A DNA stretch of 64,000 nt, taken from NCBI RefSeq assembly GCF_044792555.1, contig NZ_CP126238.1, positions 4,030,001 to 4,094,000 on the forward strand, read 5' to 3'. The notes under the pieces were generated by a model. It saw nothing but the letters and a program-made list of their open reading frames with translations, was not told where the DNA came from and did no database searches. Position numbers and translations under genes: made by a program. The stretch is from Alicycliphilus denitrificans_A (lineage in GTDB: Bacteria; Pseudomonadota; Gammaproteobacteria; Burkholderiales; Burkholderiaceae_C). Within the stretch, counting starts at the first letter, position 1. Every line of letters starts with the position of its first letter. Shown here piece after piece: positions 23,755-32,795 of this stretch.

Positions 23755-24522
23755 TCAGCCGTGCATGGTCAGGCCGCCCGAAACGCTGAGCACCTGGCCG
23801 GTGACAAAGCTGGCGTCGTCGCTGCCCATGAAGGCGATTGCCGATGCCAGGTCGTCGCCCTGGCCCAGGCGGCCCAGGGGAATGGCGCTCTTGAACGCCT
23901 CGATCAGCTTGGCCGGATCGCGCGCGCCCTCGGCCACGCCCGCCAGCAGGGCGGTGTCGGTCGGGCCGGGGCACACCACGTTCACGGTGATGCCGTGGCG
24001 CGCATGCTCGCGCGCCAGCGTCTTGGACAGCGCCACCAGCCCGCCCTTGCAGGCCGAATACACGGCCTCGCCCGACGAGCCGCCGCGCGCCGCGTCGGAC
24101 GCCACGTTCACGATGCGGCCGTATTGGCGCTCTGCCATGCCTGGCAGCACGGCATGCAGCATGTGCAGCGCCCCGGTCAGGTTGATGGCAATGAGCTTGT
24201 CCCACTCCGCCGGTACCGTCTTCACGAAGGGCTTGAAGATGTCCCAGCCGGCGTTGTTCACCAGCACGTCCACGGGGCCCAGCTGCGCCTGCGTGGCCGG
24301 CACGGCCGCGTCCACCTGGGCGCGGTCGGTGATGTCGCACTGGAAGGCGGCAGCCTGGCCACCGGCGGTGCGGATCTCGGCCACCACCTTTTCAGCAGCG
24401 GCCAGGTTCATGTCGTACACCGCCACCTTCGCGCCTTCCACCGCGAAGCGGCGCGCCGTCGCGCCGCCGATGCCACCACCACCACCCGTCACGACGACGG
24501 TCTTGCCTTGAAATCTTTGCAT
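23755..24522 (-). CDS. badH: 2-hydroxycyclohexanecarboxyl-CoA dehydrogenase (BadH)
   Basis: A 255-aa short-chain dehydrogenase that oxidises 2-hydroxycyclohexanecarboxyl-CoA to the 2-keto form with NAD+. VVVTGGGGGIGGATARRFA binds the cofactor; NNAGWDIFKPFVKT, the Ser region ASDAARGGSSGEAVYSACKG (with YxxxK) and GQVLSVSGGLTMHG are characteristic of BadH. Length equals that of the R. palustris enzyme. It is the first gene of the ali/bad operon and diverges from badR across 135 bp that contain a dyad operator candidate. Confidence 0.93.
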   Translation of the reverse strand: MQRFQGKTVVVTGGGGGIGGATARRFAVEGAKVAVYDMNLAAAEKVVAEIRTAGGQAAAFQCDITDRAQVDAAVPATQAQLGPVDVLVNNAGWDIFKPFVKTVPAEWDKLIAINLTGALHMLHAVLPGMAERQYGRIVNVASDAARGGSSGEAVYSACKGGLVALSKTLAREHARHGITVNVVCPGPTDTALLAGVAEGARDPAKLIEAFKSAIPLGRLGQGDDLASAIAFMGSDDASFVTGQVLSVSGGLTMHG

Positions 24523-24583
24523 TGCGTTCTCCAGGGGTTGCCAAGCTTGCTATCGTTGGTTTTTGCGCCGCTTCTTGCCTGCG

Positions 24584-24597
24584 CATTTAAGTAAATG
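24584..24597. promoter_or_regulatory. Candidate BadR operator, copy 2
   Basis: CATTTAAGTAAATG is a near-perfect dyad (CATTTA-AG-TAAATG) in the badH/badR gap, sharing 13 bases with the site upstream of the MaoC gene (21247-21259). MarR-type repressors bind AT-rich dyads of this size; binding by BadR is inferred. Confidence 0.45.
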
Positions 24598-24657
24598 TAT
24601 TGTCATACCCGCCCCCGAGAACGCGCAAGCGCCGCATGGCGGTTTTTAAAAGAAATA

Positions 24658-25164
24658 ATGGTTTTCCCTATGAAAAAACAGCTGGATACCCGGATGGACC
24701 TGGCCAACAGGGTCTTCTTCCGCCTCTATCAATGCGCAAATATGTTGCATAAAACCGGTACACGGGCAGTGGAATCCGAGGGCCTGACGACGCAGCAGTG
24801 GGCGGTGCTAGGCGCTTTGTCCAGGCCCCAGGTGGCCGAGGGGATGAGCATTGGCGATCTGGCCCGCTACCTGATGACGAGCCGGCAGAATCTCTCGGGG
24901 CTGATCGGCCGCATGGAACGCGACGGGCACATCGCCTGCGCACCCGACCCGCGCGACCGCAGATCACGCCTGGTCACGATGACCGACTCGGGCCGCCAGG
25001 TCTGGCTGGTGGAGGCACAGCCCAAGATCCACGGCTATTACGAGCAGGCGCTCGACGGCTTCTCGGTGAACGACATCGCCCACAGCCTGCACTACCTGCT
25101 GAAGCTGCTGGAGAACATGCAGCGCATCGACAACGCGCAGGGCGGCAACCGCGAGGGGGAGTGA
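24658..25164 (+). CDS. badR: MarR family regulator of the ali/bad cluster (BadR type)
   Basis: A 168-aa MarR-type winged-helix regulator. GLTTQQWAVLGALSRPQVAE leads into the HTH MSIGDLARYLMTSRQNLSGL, then the wing with HIACAPDPRDRRSRLVTMT. It is divergent from badH, as in R. palustris, where BadR represses these genes and is released by 2-ketocyclohexane-1-carboxyl-CoA. The start is uncertain: ATG 24658 (MVFPMKKQ) or 24670 (MKKQLDT); the upstream open frame back to 24595 overlaps the candidate operator and is unlikely to be translated. Confidence 0.85.
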   Translation: MVFPMKKQLDTRMDLANRVFFRLYQCANMLHKTGTRAVESEGLTTQQWAVLGALSRPQVAEGMSIGDLARYLMTSRQNLSGLIGRMERDGHIACAPDPRDRRSRLVTMTDSGRQVWLVEAQPKIHGYYEQALDGFSVNDIAHSLHYLLKLLENMQRIDNAQGGNREGE

Positions 25165-25276
25165 GCGGTGGGGCGGCGCGCCCCGCGTCGATCGGGGCCC
25201 GCCCGGCGCAGGACGAGATGCATGGCGCCGCCGTGACCACGCCCTGTTCGGCGTCGGCTCGGTCGGCGGGATTGCT

Positions 25277-26350
25277 CTAGCGCAGGCGCGCCAGCAGGCC
25301 GTCGAAGGTCTCGGTGCGCAAGCCCAGCGCGTCGATCAGGTCGTTTTCCGCGCGCAAGTTGCGGCCGGTGATCAGGCTGGCGGCCTCGATCATGGTCTCC
25401 GTGCACGGCATGGGCATGCCGGCGATGCGCGCCAGCACGCTGGAAAACACCAGGCCGTAGGGCACGTCCTCGCCCAGGAAGCGCGTGCCCACGTCGGTCG
25501 GTCCCGGCGGGCCGCCGCGGCTGGCGTGCAGCTCGGCGGCGATGTCGGCCAGTTGCGCGGAGCGGGTGTTGAAGGACTTGGCGAAATGCTCCTCGATGGA
25601 GCGCACCTGCAGGCCGAAGGCGCGCGCCAGCGCGCGGCGCTCGGCATCGAGCCGCACGATCACCGACGCCACATGCGGCGTCATGTAGTGGTATTGGGGC
25701 CAGTGTTCCGCGCGCTCGATGCGCGTCCAGTTGAACACCGCCAGCGGCGCATGCGCCACGGGGTTGATGTTCGTGAGCGCGCTGGCCAGCGCGTTCGCGT
25801 CCTCGTCGAACACGTCGCCGAACAGCGCCTGGCACAGCTGCCTGGCCTGCGGCAGGGCCGACTGCGGCAGCGTGGAGATACCCAGGCGCGTGCGCCGCGT
25901 CATGACCTTGACCTCGGTGGGCGCGGCGCGGCGCGCCGTCAGCGTGGTCGTGCCCATGCTGACCACGGTGATGTCCACGCCCCGGCCCTTGGCCAGCTCG
26001 TACACATACAGCGCCGACAGCGAACTCATGGAGCTCACCAGCAGCGTCTGGCCGCTCTTCAGGTGCGGCGCCAGGGCGTCGAAGACCGCCTTGTGGCCGT
26101 TCACGGGCACGGCGATCAGCAGCATGTCGGCATGCCGGGCCAGTTCGGCGGCCGATTGCGCGAGCTGCACCTCGAAGCCGCCCTGGACCACGCCCGTGGC
26201 CTGCAGAGCGCAGCGCGCCGGGCCCGCAAGCCCCGTGCCGCGCGGCGACCACAGCGTGACGCCAAAGCCCGCCTGCCGCAGCCAGGCGGCGCTCGCCAGG
26301 CCAATGCCGCCGACCCCGGCGACGCCTACATGGACGCCTTCGCGCCTCAC
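25277..26350 (-). CDS. NAD/NADP octopine/nopaline (opine) dehydrogenase family protein
   Basis: 357 aa, GTG start at 26350 overlapping the stop of the Bug gene by 4 bases (GTGA). The N-terminal Rossmann segment HVGVAGVGGIGLASAAWL is followed by a helical domain with ALTNINPVAHAPLAVFNWTR, which fits the octopine-DH family His/Asn active-site stretch, and PYGLVFSSVLARIAGMPMPC. Opine dehydrogenases join an amino acid and a keto acid reductively; some relatives act on other substrates, and ketopantoate reductases are distant cousins. Coupling to a binding protein suggests use of an imported opine-like compound (inference). Confidence 0.75.
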   Translation of the reverse strand: MRREGVHVGVAGVGGIGLASAAWLRQAGFGVTLWSPRGTGLAGPARCALQATGVVQGGFEVQLAQSAAELARHADMLLIAVPVNGHKAVFDALAPHLKSGQTLLVSSMSSLSALYVYELAKGRGVDITVVSMGTTTLTARRAAPTEVKVMTRRTRLGISTLPQSALPQARQLCQALFGDVFDEDANALASALTNINPVAHAPLAVFNWTRIERAEHWPQYHYMTPHVASVIVRLDAERRALARAFGLQVRSIEEHFAKSFNTRSAQLADIAAELHASRGGPPGPTDVGTRFLGEDVPYGLVFSSVLARIAGMPMPCTETMIEAASLITGRNLRAENDLIDALGLRTETFDGLLARLR

Positions 26351-27333
26351 TCCTGGATTCCTCCCTGCTTGATCACCTCGGCCCAGCGCTGGGTGTCCGT
26401 CTTGATCATGCGCTCCAGCTCGGGCGCGCCGGCGCAGATGGACAGGGCGCCGAGCTTGTCGAACTGCTCATGGATCGCGGGCGACTGGCAGACGGCGAGC
26501 AGCTCGGCCTCCAGCCGCTTGAGCATGGCCGGCGGCGTCTTGGCGGGGGCCAGCAGGCCGGCCCACACCGGCACCTCCATGTGGCCCAGGCCCGTGGCCT
26601 CGGTCACCGTGGGAGCGCCCTGCAGGCTGGCGATGCGGCGGCCGGTGAACGTGCCCAGCACGCGCATCTTCTTGCCGGTGACCATGGCCTCGGCCGAGGC
26701 CACGCTGGTCACGATGAAGTCCACCTGCCCACCCATCACATCGGTGATTGCCGGGCCCGCGCCACGGTAGGGCACGTGCAGCAGTTTCACGCCGGCGCGC
26801 TGCGCCAGGTACTCGCCCGTCAAATGGGTGATGGTGCCGTTGCCCGTGGAGGCAAAGCTGACCTTGCCCGGATTCTTCTTGGCGGCATCGAGCAGCTCGG
26901 CCAGGGTCTTGAACGGGCTGGCGGTGCGCACCGCCACGGTCATCGGCGTATCCACCAGCATCGCCACCGGGGCGAAATCCTTGGCCGCGTCGTAGGGCAG
27001 CTTGCTCAGCAGGCTGGGGGCGATGGAAATCGCGCCGCCGCTGGCCAGGAACAGCGTGGTCCCGTCCGGCGCCGCCTTGGCCACCGAATCGGCAGCGATC
27101 ACGCCGCCCGCGCCGGGCTTGTTATCGACGATGACCGGGATGCCAATGCGCTCGGCCAGCTTGCTACCGATGGCGCGGCCGACGATGTCCTGGGCCCCGC
27201 CCGGCGTGAACGGCACGACGATGTGGATCGGCTTGGTGGGCAGGTCCTGGGCCTGCGCGGTGGAGACTCCGCCGGCGGCCATGACGGACAGGGCGGCAAA
27301 TACTGAGACAAGGGTTCTCTTCTTCATGGTCAT
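26347..27333 (-). CDS. Bug-family tripartite tricarboxylate transporter-type binding protein
   Basis: A 328-aa periplasmic solute-binding protein. Signal peptide MTMKKRTLVSVFAALSVMAA with a probable cleavage after STAQA; mature LPTKPIHIVVPFTPGGAQDI, VDNKPGAGGVIAADSVAKA and VPYRGAGPAITDVMGGQVDF are standard Bug motifs. The start is ATG 27333 or 27327. It is coupled to the opine-dehydrogenase-like gene. A TctE/TctD-type two-component pair lies 135 bp upstream, on the same strand, consistent with carboxylate-responsive control of uptake. No TctA/TctB membrane genes are present. Confidence 0.9.
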   Translation of the reverse strand: MTMKKRTLVSVFAALSVMAAGGVSTAQAQDLPTKPIHIVVPFTPGGAQDIVGRAIGSKLAERIGIPVIVDNKPGAGGVIAADSVAKAAPDGTTLFLASGGAISIAPSLLSKLPYDAAKDFAPVAMLVDTPMTVAVRTASPFKTLAELLDAAKKNPGKVSFASTGNGTITHLTGEYLAQRAGVKLLHVPYRGAGPAITDVMGGQVDFIVTSVASAEAMVTGKKMRVLGTFTGRRIASLQGAPTVTEATGLGHMEVPVWAGLLAPAKTPPAMLKRLEAELLAVCQSPAIHEQFDKLGALSICAGAPELERMIKTDTQRWAEVIKQGGIQE

Positions 27334-27468
27334 CAGGGTCCGGGAAGCACGATTGAGGAGGCGGGGGCCCGCAGGCCGGAGGGTTGGAGCGTGATTGCGC
27401 TCTTACAAAAAGGCGCAATTTTGCGTCACGGCAACCCATGGCAGAAACATTTTTTCTCCCATTCGACG

Positions 27469-28914
27469 TCACCCACCGGAGCTGCTGGCGGCAAAGCGCA
27501 CGCTGAAGCGCGCACCCGGCATGGCTGCGCCCGGGCGCACCTCTTCCAGCAGCACCTCGGCGCCATGCTGGCGCGCGATCTCGCGCACGATGGGCAGGCC
27601 CAGGCCAGAGCCGTCGGCATCGGTGCCCAGCGCGCGGTAGAACGGCTGGAAGACCAGCTCGCGCTCGGCCTCGGGCACGCCGGGGCCGGAATCCTCCACC
27701 TGCAGCAGCACCACCCGGGCGAAGGTATCGGGCAGCACGCGCGCCGTGACCATACCGGGCCGCTGCGCGCTGGAGGGCGTGTAGTTGATGGCGTTGTCCA
27801 CCAGGTTGCGCACCAGCTCCTTGAGCAGCGTGGGGTTGCCGTCCATCCACACGCCGGGCGTGCCGGGGTCGGCGCCGTCGTAGCCCAGGTCGATGTGCTT
27901 GTCCATGGCGCGCGGCACGCTGCCCTCCACCACCTCGATCACCAGGCGCGCCAGGTCCAAGCGCTGGCGCTGCACCACGGCGCTGCCGCCCTCGGCGCGC
28001 GCCAGCGCCAGCAGCTGGTTCACGGTGTGCGTGGCGCGGATGGACGAGCGCCCGATCTGCTTGAGCGATTGTTTGAGCTCCTCGGTGCTCGTGCCCTCGC
28101 GCTGCGCCAGGTCGGCCTGCATGCGCAGGCCGGCCAGCGGGGTCTTCAGCTGGTGCGCGGCGTCGGCCAGGAAGCGCTTTTGCGTGGCCATGGACTCCTG
28201 CAGCCGCTGAAGCAGGTCATTCACCGAGTCCACGAGCGGCGCCACCTCCATGGGCACGGCCTTGTGATCGAGCGGCGACAGGTCGTCGCTCTTGCGCGCG
28301 CGGATGCGCTCCTCCAACTGGTGCAGCGGCTTGATGCCGCGCACCAGAGCCAGCCACACCAGCAGCACGGCCAGCGGCAGGATGACGAACTGCGGCAGCA
28401 TCACGCCCTTGATGATCTCGGTGGCCAGCACGCTGCGCTTGGAGCGCGTCTCGGCGACCTGCACCAGCGCCGCCGGCGCACCGGGCAGGGGCACGCGCAC
28501 CCAGATATAGGCCACGCGGATGTCTATGCCGCGCAGCTCGGCGTCGCGCAGCCGCACGTCGCCGGAAAACAGGCGCTCCTCGGGCGGCGGCGGCGGCAGC
28601 TCGCGCTCGCCCGACAGGTACTCACCATTGGGCCCGAGCACCTGGTAGTAGACGATGTCGGACTCGTCGGCGCGCAGGATCTCGCTGGCGGGCTGGGGCA
28701 GGTTGAACAGCACCCGGCCCCCCTGCACGGTGACGAGCTGGGCCAGCGCATGGGCGTTGTATTCGAGCGCCCGGTCGAAGGGCTTGTTCGCCAGGCCCTG
28801 GGCCACGAGCCAGGTGAGCGCCAGGCTCACCGGCCACAGCAGCAGCAGCGGGGTGAGCATCCAGTCCAGGATTTCGCCAAAAAGGGAGCGCTGCTCGCGC
28901 TGGAAGATTTTCAC
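27469..28914 (-). CDS. Sensor histidine kinase, TctE-like
   Basis: A 481-aa inner-membrane kinase beginning at GTG 28914 (MKIFQREQRSLFGEILDWML). Membrane helices lie at about 18-40 and 170-195; between them is a periplasmic 2CSK_N-type sensor domain. HAMP (RGIKPLHQLEERIRARKSDD) and the phospho-acceptor FLADAAHQLKTPLAGLRMQ follow, then N-box LLKELVRNLVDNAINYTP and G-box DGSGLGLPIVREIA. TctE kinases respond to tricarboxylates and control Bug/Tct uptake genes. It follows tctD, from which it is separated by intergenic repeat E. Confidence 0.88.
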   Translation of the reverse strand: MKIFQREQRSLFGEILDWMLTPLLLLWPVSLALTWLVAQGLANKPFDRALEYNAHALAQLVTVQGGRVLFNLPQPASEILRADESDIVYYQVLGPNGEYLSGERELPPPPPEERLFSGDVRLRDAELRGIDIRVAYIWVRVPLPGAPAALVQVAETRSKRSVLATEIIKGVMLPQFVILPLAVLLVWLALVRGIKPLHQLEERIRARKSDDLSPLDHKAVPMEVAPLVDSVNDLLQRLQESMATQKRFLADAAHQLKTPLAGLRMQADLAQREGTSTEELKQSLKQIGRSSIRATHTVNQLLALARAEGGSAVVQRQRLDLARLVIEVVEGSVPRAMDKHIDLGYDGADPGTPGVWMDGNPTLLKELVRNLVDNAINYTPSSAQRPGMVTARVLPDTFARVVLLQVEDSGPGVPEAERELVFQPFYRALGTDADGSGLGLPIVREIARQHGAEVLLEEVRPGAAMPGARFSVRFAASSSGG

Positions 28915-28922
28915 GATTTGAG

Positions 28923-28979
28923 TGTTTTTAGCCTAAAACGCCCGTACAACAAGCGCAACAAGCTATCAACATAAGAGCA

Positions 28980-28980
<1 letters not shown>
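28923..28980 (+). repeat. Dispersed intergenic repeat, copy E
   Basis: TTTTTAGCCTAAAACGCCCG, then ACAACAAGCGCAACAAGCTA and TCAACATAAGAGCAT. It exactly fills the space between the response regulator stop and the kinase start, within one operon. Confidence 0.7.
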
Positions 28981-29654
<674 letters not shown>

Positions 29655-29815
29655 GGGTGGTGTCTCCTAGAGTCCGCGGGGCACCGGCAATGCGGCCTGG
29701 CCCCATGGCCGATTCTAGGAGCTATGGCCGCGCCCGCCTTCGACCGGCGCCGGCCCGACGAGGGGTGGCTGACACGGGTGCCGCACGGTTTCTGACCGTC
29801 GCTTGAACGATGGGG

Positions 29816-30877
29816 TTACTGGTACTCCCGCCGCACCCGCTTGACATTGCACAGCAGCTCATAGGCGATGGTGCCCGCCGCCGCAGCCACGGTGTTCACA
29901 CTCACCTGCCGCCCCCACAGCTCGACCTGCGAGCCCGCTCCGGCCTCGGGCAGATCGGTCAAGTCCACCGTCAGCATGTCCATGGCCACGCGGCCAATGA
30001 TGCGGCTGGCGCGGCCATCGACCGCCACCGGCGTGCCCGTGTGCGCCGCGCGCGGGTAGCCGTCGGCATAGCCCAGGGCCACCAGCCCCACGCGCGTGAG
30101 CCGCTCGGCGATGAAGCTGCCGCCATAGCCCAGGGCCTCGCCCGCGGCGATCCAGCGTTCGGCGAAGACCTCGCTGGTCAGCTGCATCACGGGCTGCAGC
30201 ACATCGGAAGGCGTGCCGCGCGGGTCGGCGCCGTAGAGCATGATGCCGGGCCGCGCCCAGTCCTGGTGCGCACCCTTCCAGCCCAGCACGCCGGCCGAGT
30301 TGGCAATGCTGCGCGGCCCGGGCAGGCCCCGCGTGGCAGCCTCGAAGACGGCGAGCTGCCTTTGCGTTGCCGGGTTGTCGGGTTCATCGGCCGAGGCCAG
30401 GTGCGTCATCAGCGTGGTGCCGGCCACCTGCCCGCAGTCGGCCAGGCGCTGCCACAGGGCCCGGGCCTCGTGCGGCGCCACGCCGGCGCGGTGCATGCCG
30501 GTGTCGATCTTGAGCCAGGCCTGCACGCGTGCACCGCCGCGCAGGGATTCGAGCATGCAGAGCTGCTCTTCCTGGTGCACCACCAGCCACAACCCATGCC
30601 GCTGCGCCAGCTCCACATCGCCCATGCCGAAGGCACCCTCAAGCACCAGGATGGGCTGCTGGATGTCCGCCTCGCGCAGCGCCATGGCCTCCTGCACGAA
30701 GGCCACGGCAAAGGCGTCGGCCACGCCGGCCAGGGCCTGGGCGCATTCCACGGCACCGTGGCCATAGGCGTTGGCCTTGAGCGTGGCCGCCACCTTGCCG
30801 CCATGCGCGGCCTTGGCGTGGGCGTAGTTGGCGCGCAGCGCGGCCAGGTCGAGCTGCGCCAGGGCCGGGCGGCTCAT
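29816..30877 (-). CDS. dadX: Alanine racemase (catabolic, DadX type)
   Basis: A 353-aa PLP-dependent racemase interconverting L- and D-alanine. The PLP lysine is in AATLKANAYGHGAV (about residue 34), with KIDTGMHRAGV and the phosphate-binding NSAGVLGWKGAH. LGYGGSF carries the probable catalytic Tyr, and RVAMDMLTVDLTD follows. It begins inside the dadA stop (ATGA overlap, 30874-30877), the arrangement of the catabolic dadA-dadX operon rather than the biosynthetic alr gene. L-alanine is racemised, then oxidised by DadA. Confidence 0.93.
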   Translation of the reverse strand: MSRPALAQLDLAALRANYAHAKAAHGGKVAATLKANAYGHGAVECAQALAGVADAFAVAFVQEAMALREADIQQPILVLEGAFGMGDVELAQRHGLWLVVHQEEQLCMLESLRGGARVQAWLKIDTGMHRAGVAPHEARALWQRLADCGQVAGTTLMTHLASADEPDNPATQRQLAVFEAATRGLPGPRSIANSAGVLGWKGAHQDWARPGIMLYGADPRGTPSDVLQPVMQLTSEVFAERWIAAGEALGYGGSFIAERLTRVGLVALGYADGYPRAAHTGTPVAVDGRASRIIGRVAMDMLTVDLTDLPEAGAGSQVELWGRQVSVNTVAAAAGTIAYELLCNVKRVRREYQ

Positions 30878-32184
30878 GCCGCGCTGCCGGCCGCAGTCCG
30901 CCCATGCAGGGCCGGGGCGCTGCCCAGGTAGCGGTCCACGGACAGGCCTTCGGTGGAGATATCGGTCTTGCGCCCGGTGACGATGTCGGCCAGCAGTTGG
31001 CCCGAGCCGCAGGCCATGGTCCAGCCCAGCGTGCCGTGGCCCGTGTTCAGGTACAGGTTCTTATGCGGCGTGCGGCCGACGATGGGCGTGCTGTCGGGCG
31101 TCATGGGGCGCAGGCCGGTCCAGAACTCGGCGCGCGCAAGGTCACCGCCGGGGAACAGCTGGCGCGTGACCATCTCCAGCGTGGCGCGGCGCTGCGCCCG
31201 CAATGTCTTGTCGAAGCCCGACAGCTCGGCCATGCCGCCCACGCGGATGCGATTGTCAAAGCGCGTCAGCGCGATCTTGTAGGTCTCGTCGAGCACCGTG
31301 GAGACGGGCGCCAGCGCCTCGTCCTGGATCGGAATGGTGAGCGAGTAGCCCTTGACCGGGTAGACAGGGATGTCCAGCCCGCTGGAGAGCAGCAGCTGGC
31401 GCGAATAGCTGCCCATGGCCAGCACATAGCGGTCGGCCTTGACCACCTCCCGGTCCGGCGTGGCCAGCTGCACGCCATTCACCGCGCCCTGGCCGTCGAA
31501 CAGCAGCCAGTCGACGCTGGTGCCAAAGCGGAACTTCACGCCCAGTTCCTGCGCCATGCGCGCCAGGGCGTTGGTGAACTTGTAGCAGTCGCCGGTCTCG
31601 TCCTGCGGCAGGCGCAGGCCGCCGGCGATGGGAGCGCCGGCCCGGGCCAGCGCCGGCTCAGCCTGGCACACGCCCTTGGCGTCGAGCAGTTCGTAGGCGA
31701 TGCCGCATTCCTTGAGCACGGCGATGTCGCGCCCGGCCTGCTCCAGCTGTTTTTGCGCGCGGAACAGCTGCAGCGTGCCGGCCTGGCGCCCCTCGTACTC
31801 AATGCCGGTGTCGCGGCGCAGCTGGGCGATGCACTGGCGGCTGTAGTTGGACAGGCGCAGCATGCGCTCCTTGTTCACGGCGTAGCGCTCGGCCGAGCAG
31901 TTGCGCAGCATCTGCGCCATCCAGCGCAGCTGGAACAAAGAGCCATCGGGGCGGATGGACAGCGGCGCGTGCTTTTCGAACATCCACTTCAGCGCCTTGG
32001 TCGGGATGCCGGGCGCGCCCCAGGGCGTGGAGTAGCCGAACGAGACCTGGCCCGCATTCGCAAAGCTGGTATCGAGCGCCGGCCCCTCCTGGCGGTCGAT
32101 CACGGTCACTTCGGCGCCGGCACGGGCCAGGTAGTAGGCGGTGGTGACGCCGATCACGCCAGAGCCCAGGACTACAACTTTCAT
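30874..32184 (-). CDS. dadA: D-amino acid dehydrogenase
   Basis: A 436-aa FAD-dependent membrane-associated dehydrogenase converting D-alanine to pyruvate and ammonia. The N-terminal dinucleotide fold is MKVVVLGSGVIGVTTAYYLA, followed by VIDRQEGPALDTSFANAGQV. The C-terminal FAD segment contains EFWTGLRPMTPDSTPIVGRT and YLNTGHGTLGWTMACGSGQL, both highly characteristic of DadA. The divergent Lrp-type gene lies 126 bp away with a strong dyad between, so alanine-responsive control is expected. Confidence 0.95.
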   Translation of the reverse strand: MKVVVLGSGVIGVTTAYYLARAGAEVTVIDRQEGPALDTSFANAGQVSFGYSTPWGAPGIPTKALKWMFEKHAPLSIRPDGSLFQLRWMAQMLRNCSAERYAVNKERMLRLSNYSRQCIAQLRRDTGIEYEGRQAGTLQLFRAQKQLEQAGRDIAVLKECGIAYELLDAKGVCQAEPALARAGAPIAGGLRLPQDETGDCYKFTNALARMAQELGVKFRFGTSVDWLLFDGQGAVNGVQLATPDREVVKADRYVLAMGSYSRQLLLSSGLDIPVYPVKGYSLTIPIQDEALAPVSTVLDETYKIALTRFDNRIRVGGMAELSGFDKTLRAQRRATLEMVTRQLFPGGDLARAEFWTGLRPMTPDSTPIVGRTPHKNLYLNTGHGTLGWTMACGSGQLLADIVTGRKTDISTEGLSVDRYLGSAPALHGRTAAGSAA

Positions 32185-32261
32185 GGCTTGTCTCCGATGT
32201 TCGATGAATGATCGTGACTTTATGGATTTTCATGCTAATCTTTTGCTGAAATTAAGCCTTT

Positions 32262-32282
32262 AAACAGCAATGTTTGCTGTTT
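32262..32282. promoter_or_regulatory. Dyad operator between dadA and the Lrp-type regulator
   Basis: AAACAGCAA-TGT-TTGCTGTTT is a perfect 9-bp dyad in the divergent promoter region; a further TTTGCTG half-site lies about 20 bases to its left. Lrp/AsnC proteins bind such sites next to their own genes. Binding is inferred. Confidence 0.6.
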
Positions 32283-32310
32283 TGATTCAAAAATTCCCTC
32301 CTTTGCAGCA

Positions 32311-32784
32311 ATGTCTGAACTCGACTCCATAGACCGCCGCATCCTGGATCTTTTGCAGCAGGACGGCCGCCTGACCATGACCGAGCTGGGCGAGCGCGTG
32401 GGCCTGTCCACCTCGCCCTGCTCGCAGCGCGTGAAGCGCCTGGAGTCCCAGGGCGTGATCACCGGCTACCACGCGCGCGTGAACCCCGCGGCCCTGGGCA
32501 AGAACCTGCTGGTGTTCGTGGAGATCACGCTGGCGCAGAAGTCCGAGCAGATCTTCAAGAAGGTGCGCGACGAGCTGCAGAACATGCCCGAGGTGCTGGA
32601 ATGCCACCTGATCTCGGGCAGCTTCGATTACCTGGTCAAGGCACGCCTGGCCGGCATGTCGGAATACCGCAGCCTGCTCGGGTCGATACTGCAGCAGATG
32701 CCCGTGCCGGCGCAGTCCAACAGCTATGTGGTGATGGAGGAGGTCAAGGAGAGCTTCGTCGTGCCAGTGGATCGGGGCCGATAA
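32311..32784 (+). CDS. Lrp/AsnC family regulator (likely of dadAX)
   Basis: A 157-aa Lrp-type protein. The winged HTH comprises LDSIDRRILDLLQQDGRLTM, ELGERVGLSTSPCSQRVKRL and ESQGVITGYHARVNP; the RAM effector domain includes FVEITLAQKSEQIFKKVRDE and CHLISGSFDYLVKARLAGM. The high similarity to global Lrp and the divergent placement from dadA match the DadR/Lrp regulators that activate D-alanine catabolism when alanine is present. It ends 11 bp before the convergent MarR gene. Confidence 0.9.
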   Translation: MSELDSIDRRILDLLQQDGRLTMTELGERVGLSTSPCSQRVKRLESQGVITGYHARVNPAALGKNLLVFVEITLAQKSEQIFKKVRDELQNMPEVLECHLISGSFDYLVKARLAGMSEYRSLLGSILQQMPVPAQSNSYVVMEEVKESFVVPVDRGR

Positions 32785-32795
32785 CCGCAGGGCCA

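Noticed and set aside
24595..24657. Upstream start for badR
   Set aside because: The start would lie inside the candidate operator and adds residues not resembling the family.
29725..29796. 23-codon plus-strand frame between tctD and dadX
   Set aside because: Too short, no ribosome site, Arg/Pro-rich; nothing supports it.
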